Shown: positions 61,116-64,000 of the stretch, one piece after another
How the letters are laid out: each line of letters opens with the position of its first letter
Numbering within the stretch: position 1 is the first letter of the stretch
Assembly: GCA_964649725.1 (NCBI GenBank)
Contig: CAZYTM010000008.1
Location: 116,601 to 180,600 of the forward strand
Length of the DNA: 64,000 nt
DNA from: CAZYTM01 sp964649725
GTDB taxonomy: Bacteria > Desulfobacterota > Desulfuromonadia > Geobacterales > Geobacteraceae
Reading direction: 5' to 3'
Position numbers and translations under genes: made by a program
The notes under the pieces: model-generated
Told to the model about the DNA's origin: nothing
Database searches by the model: none
Seen by the model: the letters and a program-made list of their open reading frames with translations, nothing else

Positions 61116-61203
61116 ACCACCCCTGGCCGCTCCTGACATAGGAGGGGGACTTTGATTGCTGCCTGGCAGCTCCCCACCTTGACAAGGAGGTGTTGGGGTT
61201 GGT
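61116..61203 (-). repeat. GC-rich palindromic element, copy e (after fur)
   Basis: ACCACCCCTGGCC...TTGGGGTTGGT arms with two inner hairpins (CTCCTGACATAGGAG and CCACCTTGACAAGGAGG). It is more diverged than copies a and b, with a CTGCCTGGCAG insertion. It is directly 3' of fur. Confidence 0.7.
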
Positions 61204-61211
61204 TGGAAGAT

Positions 61212-61643
61212 TTACCTTCGGCATTTGCCACAGATACCGTAAAGCTCCAGCTTGTGCGTCTCGATAAGGAAGCCGTGGCTGCTCGCCACCTCGTCCTGGA
61301 GCTTTTCGATAGCCTCGTTGGCAAATTCGGCAATTGCGCCGCAGCGGGTGCAGACCAGGTGATCGTGATGCTCCCCCTCATTGACATGTTCATAACGGGT
61401 CTGGCCGTCGCCGAACTGGATCTCCCTGGCAAGCCCTGATTCGGCAAAGAGCTTGAGGGTACGGTAGACCGTGGCATAACCGATATTGGGATGCTTGGCA
61501 CGGACCTTGAGGTAGAGCTCTTCGATGCTCATATGGCGGTCCGAGGAGAGAAAGGCATCGAGGATGATATCCCGCTGCCGCGTCGACTTGAGCCCCTTCT
61601 GCAGAATATAGTCACGAAACGCTTTTTTCTTCACCCTTTTCAT
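61212..61643 (-). CDS. fur: Ferric uptake regulator Fur
   Basis: The 143-residue regulator has an N-terminal winged helix (STRQRDIILDAFLSSDRHMS, GYATVYRTLKLFAESGLA) and a C-terminal metal domain with GEHHDHLVCTRCGAIAEF and the end GICGKCRR (two C-x-x-C). It represses iron uptake in the presence of Fe(II), here likely feoB. ATG 61643 has AAGGGG upstream; GTG 61649 is an alternative. A perfect Fur box is in its promoter region, which suggests self-regulation. Confidence 0.96.
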   Translation of the reverse strand: MKRVKKKAFRDYILQKGLKSTRQRDIILDAFLSSDRHMSIEELYLKVRAKHPNIGYATVYRTLKLFAESGLAREIQFGDGQTRYEHVNEGEHHDHLVCTRCGAIAEFANEAIEKLQDEVASSHGFLIETHKLELYGICGKCRR

Positions 61644-61657
61644 GGCCACCCCTTAGT

Positions 61658-61672
61658 TGAAAGTGACTTTCA
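61658..61672 (-). promoter_or_regulatory. Fur box upstream of fur
   Basis: TGAAAGTGACTTTCA is a perfect 7-1-7 palindrome, 14 bases before the fur start. Each half matches the TGATAAT half-site at 5 of 7. The position suits autorepression. Confidence 0.7.
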
Positions 61673-61717
61673 TAGTACAGCGGGATGGAGGGTTTGTCAA
61701 TGTCAATATTGTTTAGA

Positions 61718-61747
61718 CAAAAAAACAGGGGGGGCACAAGCCCCCCC
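61718..61747 (-). terminator. Terminator after the acetate permease gene
   Basis: GGGGGGG pairs with CCCCCCC around CACAAG and is followed on the minus strand by TGTTTTTTTGT. Confidence 0.85.
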
Positions 61748-61787
61748 ATGACATCACACTCTTTGGTCCTGCTGTAAATTGCTGATC

Positions 61788-63764
61788 CTAGTGATCTATC
61801 GCCTTGGCCATACCGATACCGGTATTCTGCCGGACATAGATCTCGTCGAACATCTCTTCAGCCCTGCGGCTCGGGAAGGCCAGTGTACCTATGATCGCCG
61901 CGATGAATCCGAGCGGGATGGAGATGATGCCAGGGTTCTTCAGCTTCAGGATCGGTGCGTCGAGACCCATGACAGATTTGCCATCCTTGTTTGCTTCATA
62001 GTCCTTCTTCGCCTTGGCCAGATCCTTGACATCCTTCTCTGCAAGGGTGGCTCCAGGAGGTAATGCAGCCTGCTTCTTCTCCAGCGCATCAGCTACTTTT
62101 TTCGCCCCGGCTGCAACCGTCTTCGGATAGGTCATGTTCGGTGATACCATGACCAGACCGATCGAGGCGATGGTCCCGACCACCAGACCGGAGATGACCC
62201 CGGCGGTGTTGAACTTCCGCCAGAAGAGCGACATGACAACGACCGGCAGGTTCCCGGAGGAGGCGACCGCAAAGGCGAGCGCCACCAGGTGGGCGACGTT
62301 CTGTTTCTCGGCGGTGATGCCGATAACGATACCTACCGCGCCAACGCAGAGGGAGGTGACACGGGCTGCCATGACCTGCTCGTGCTGGTCGGCATGGCCG
62401 TCCTTGATGACGTTGACGTAGATGTCGTGGGCAATGGCTGCAGAGGCGGCCAGAACCAGACCGGAGACGACCGCCAGGATGGTGGCAAAGGCGACCGAGC
62501 AGAGGAAGGCAAGGAAGATGTCGCCGACGATCGGAGCTATATCGGAGCCGAGCTGCTGAGCCAGCAGCAGGGTAGCCATATTCCCGCCCTTGTCAACAGC
62601 AGAGACCCCCTGCGGAGTTACGTGGATGGCTGCGCCGAAACCGAGCAGCGTGGTCAGGACGTAGAAACCGCCGATGATGAACATGGCGATGATGACCGAC
62701 TTGCGGGCTGCCTGGGCAGTCGGTACGGTGAAGAAACGCATCAGGATGTGCGGCATACCGGCTGTACCGAGCACCAGCGCCATACCGAGGGATATCTGGT
62801 CAAGCGGTGCCTTCATGAAGAGCGCCGGCTCGAGGAAGCGCTGGCCGGCATCGACACCGTTTATTACTATACCATCACGCAGCAACAGCTTGGAGACATG
62901 GTCCTGGATGTTCGGGCTGTTGACGATGTCGTTGAAGAACTGCATCGGGTTCATCCCGGCCTTGAAACCGACCAGTACCGACAGCAGCAGGGCGCCGGCG
63001 ACCAGCAGGCCGGCCTTGATGATCTGTACCCAGGTGGTGGCGGTCATGCCGCCGAAAACTACATAACCTATCATCAGGATGCCGACGCCAATGATGGAGA
63101 AGGAGTAGCTGAAACCGACCAGCAGCGACATCAGTTTGCCGGCGCCGACCATCTGCGCCGTCAGGTAGAAGGTGGAGACAGCCACGGTGGCAAGAGCTGC
63201 CACGGCGCGGACCGGCTTCGGATCGGTGCGGAAGGAGAGGATATCCCCAAGGGTATACTTGCCGGCATTCCGGCACGGCTCGGCAACTATCAGCAGCACG
63301 GTGATGTAGGCCACCAGCCAGCCGACCGAATACATGAAACCGTCATACCCGTAGAGGGAGATCATCCCGGATATACCGAGAAACGAGGCGGCCGACATGT
63401 AGTCGCCGGCTATCGCCCAGCCGTTCTGCGTCCCGGTGATACCGCCACCGGCTGCGTAGAAGTCGGCTGCCGTCTTGGTCCGCTTGGCGGCCCAGACGAC
63501 AACAGACAGGGTTACGGCGATGATTACCAGGAACATGCCGATGGTGATGGCCTTGTTGGCCTTGATCTCTTTTTTCACCGGTGCGGCAGCAGGGGCAGCC
63601 GGTGCAGCAGCAGGTGCCGTGGCAGCAGCAGGCGCAGGTGCAGCGGCTGGGGCGGTGGCAGCAGCCGGTGCGCCCGGTGCGGCAGGTGCCTTGGCCGGTT
63701 CAGCGGCATAGGCGAAAGAGCCCAGTGAGAGGGCTAATGTCAAAGCAGCGAACAATTTTTTCAT
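61788..63764 (-). CDS. Cation/acetate symporter (ActP family, SSS)
   Basis: The 658-residue protein is a sodium/solute symporter of the acetate permease type. After a signal-like start (FAALTLALSLGSFAYA) comes an unusual Ala/Pro-rich segment (about residues 22-62; APAAAPAPAAATAPAAA), then the permease core: DFYAAGGGITGTQNGWAIAG, DYMSAASFLGISGM, AEPCRNAGKYTLGDILSFR, GTAGMPHILMRFFTV, and SVAFATILAVVSGLVLAASA. An insertion near the C-terminal side (ALEKKQAALPPGATLAEKD, about residues 550-600) is charged. It imports acetate, the key electron donor of Geobacter. Co-transcribed with the DUF485 gene upstream. Confidence 0.93.
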   Translation of the reverse strand: MKKLFAALTLALSLGSFAYAAEPAKAPAAPGAPAAATAPAAAPAPAAATAPAAAPAAPAAAPVKKEIKANKAITIGMFLVIIAVTLSVVVWAAKRTKTAADFYAAGGGITGTQNGWAIAGDYMSAASFLGISGMISLYGYDGFMYSVGWLVAYITVLLIVAEPCRNAGKYTLGDILSFRTDPKPVRAVAALATVAVSTFYLTAQMVGAGKLMSLLVGFSYSFSIIGVGILMIGYVVFGGMTATTWVQIIKAGLLVAGALLLSVLVGFKAGMNPMQFFNDIVNSPNIQDHVSKLLLRDGIVINGVDAGQRFLEPALFMKAPLDQISLGMALVLGTAGMPHILMRFFTVPTAQAARKSVIIAMFIIGGFYVLTTLLGFGAAIHVTPQGVSAVDKGGNMATLLLAQQLGSDIAPIVGDIFLAFLCSVAFATILAVVSGLVLAASAAIAHDIYVNVIKDGHADQHEQVMAARVTSLCVGAVGIVIGITAEKQNVAHLVALAFAVASSGNLPVVVMSLFWRKFNTAGVISGLVVGTIASIGLVMVSPNMTYPKTVAAGAKKVADALEKKQAALPPGATLAEKDVKDLAKAKKDYEANKDGKSVMGLDAPILKLKNPGIISIPLGFIAAIIGTLAFPSRRAEEMFDEIYVRQNTGIGMAKAIDH

Positions 63765-63778
63765 CTATTTAGTCCTCC

Positions 63779-64000
63779 TTATTTGAGTTCTTCCACCAGT
63801 TCACGGGTGAGCCGGTCGAAGTCTTTGTTGGCCACATGGGCGTAATAGATTGCCAGTCCCCAGGAGACAAAGAACTGGGAGAGAGCAAAGATGTAACCGA
63901 AATTGATCACCCCGATCACCTTGATCTTGAAGAGCCCGGGGGTATATGCTGCGCCGATAGGGAGGAGGAAATAGTAGACGGTGGAAAAGATCCACCAGCC
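63779..64000 (-). CDS. Partial DUF485 membrane protein (symporter partner)
   Basis: The 5' end is beyond the window. The visible 73 residues contain two transmembrane helices (STVYYFLLPIGAAYTPGLF and INFGYIFALSQFFVSWGLAI) and the end YYAHVANKDFDRLTRELV. This matches the small DUF485 proteins encoded just before acetate permeases (YjcH beside ActP). Its stop is 14 bases before the permease start, with AAGGAGG for the permease in between. Confidence 0.9.
   Translation of the reverse strand, partial: GWWIFSTVYYFLLPIGAAYTPGLFKIKVIGVINFGYIFALSQFFVSWGLAIYYAHVANKDFDRLTRELVEELK

Noticed and set aside
62289..63728. Plus-strand open frame of 479 codons opposite the acetate permease
   Set aside because: Composition (Asp/Gly/His/Gln-rich, no domain) and position show it is an antisense frame.

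Overview
The window is about 60% GC and looks like a chromosome segment from the Geobacter group (Desulfuromonadota). The evidence is the kdsB-pyrG-kdsA-kdsD-kdsC gene order, a very large chemotaxis gene set, an acetate permease with a DUF485 partner, a FeoB/Fur/DtxR-FeoA iron locus, a NikMNQO nickel importer behind a NikR-type operator, and a P460-type c-heme protein. Almost every gene is on the minus strand; only 53.6-57.9 kb is plus. A 100-N run at 41934-42033 shows this is a scaffold, so joins across it are provisional. No tRNA, rRNA or CRISPR array was seen.

Layout. 1-3.0 kb: a cut-off surface lipoprotein and a SelO-family protein. 3.07-6.3 kb: an AT-rich accessory patch between selO and kdsC. 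It holds two attC-like integron recombination sites, a complete gene cassette with matching end boxes, a beta-propeller gene in the next cassette position, a REP-associated tyrosine transposase with hairpin-containing inverted ends, and an array of an 18-bp motif. 6.3-11.6 kb: CMP-Kdo synthesis genes plus CTP synthase. The lptCAB-rpoN genes expected to follow kdsC are not there.

11.7-39.6 kb: one continuous chemosensory island. In transcription order it holds an atypical cytosolic receptor-like protein, a STAS protein, CheY, CheA, CheW, an MCP, a NarL-type kinase and regulator, two further CheW-MCP pairs, a PAS/GAF kinase, a catalytic-only CheR, a metallo-beta-lactamase-fold protein, a 1242-residue receptor with seven tandem 91-residue di-HAMP units, CheW, a NarL-type regulator, CheR, CheD, CheB and a degenerate EAL-HDOD protein. 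Four sites resemble sigma-28 (FliA) promoters. All five receptor proteins end in an x-F-E-x-F peptide like the CheR-binding tail of enteric receptors. The three CheW-MCP pairs are paralogous, with near-identical signalling domains and different sensor domains.

39.7-64 kb: secreted proteins of unclear role (P460-like heme protein, proline-rich protein, small exported protein), then metal homeostasis: a CzcCBA/CusCBA-type efflux operon, a porin, NikMNQO, a plus-strand operon (YtkA-like lipoprotein, outer-membrane barrel, TlpA-like thioredoxin, NosL) that looks like periplasmic metal (perhaps copper) handling, feoB with a small zinc-ribbon protein and a DtxR-FeoA fusion, and fur. Fur-box palindromes lie before both feoB and fur. 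An acetate/cation symporter and its DUF485 partner close the window. Heptanucleotide arrays and a GC-rich palindromic element recur between genes and mark much of the non-coding DNA.
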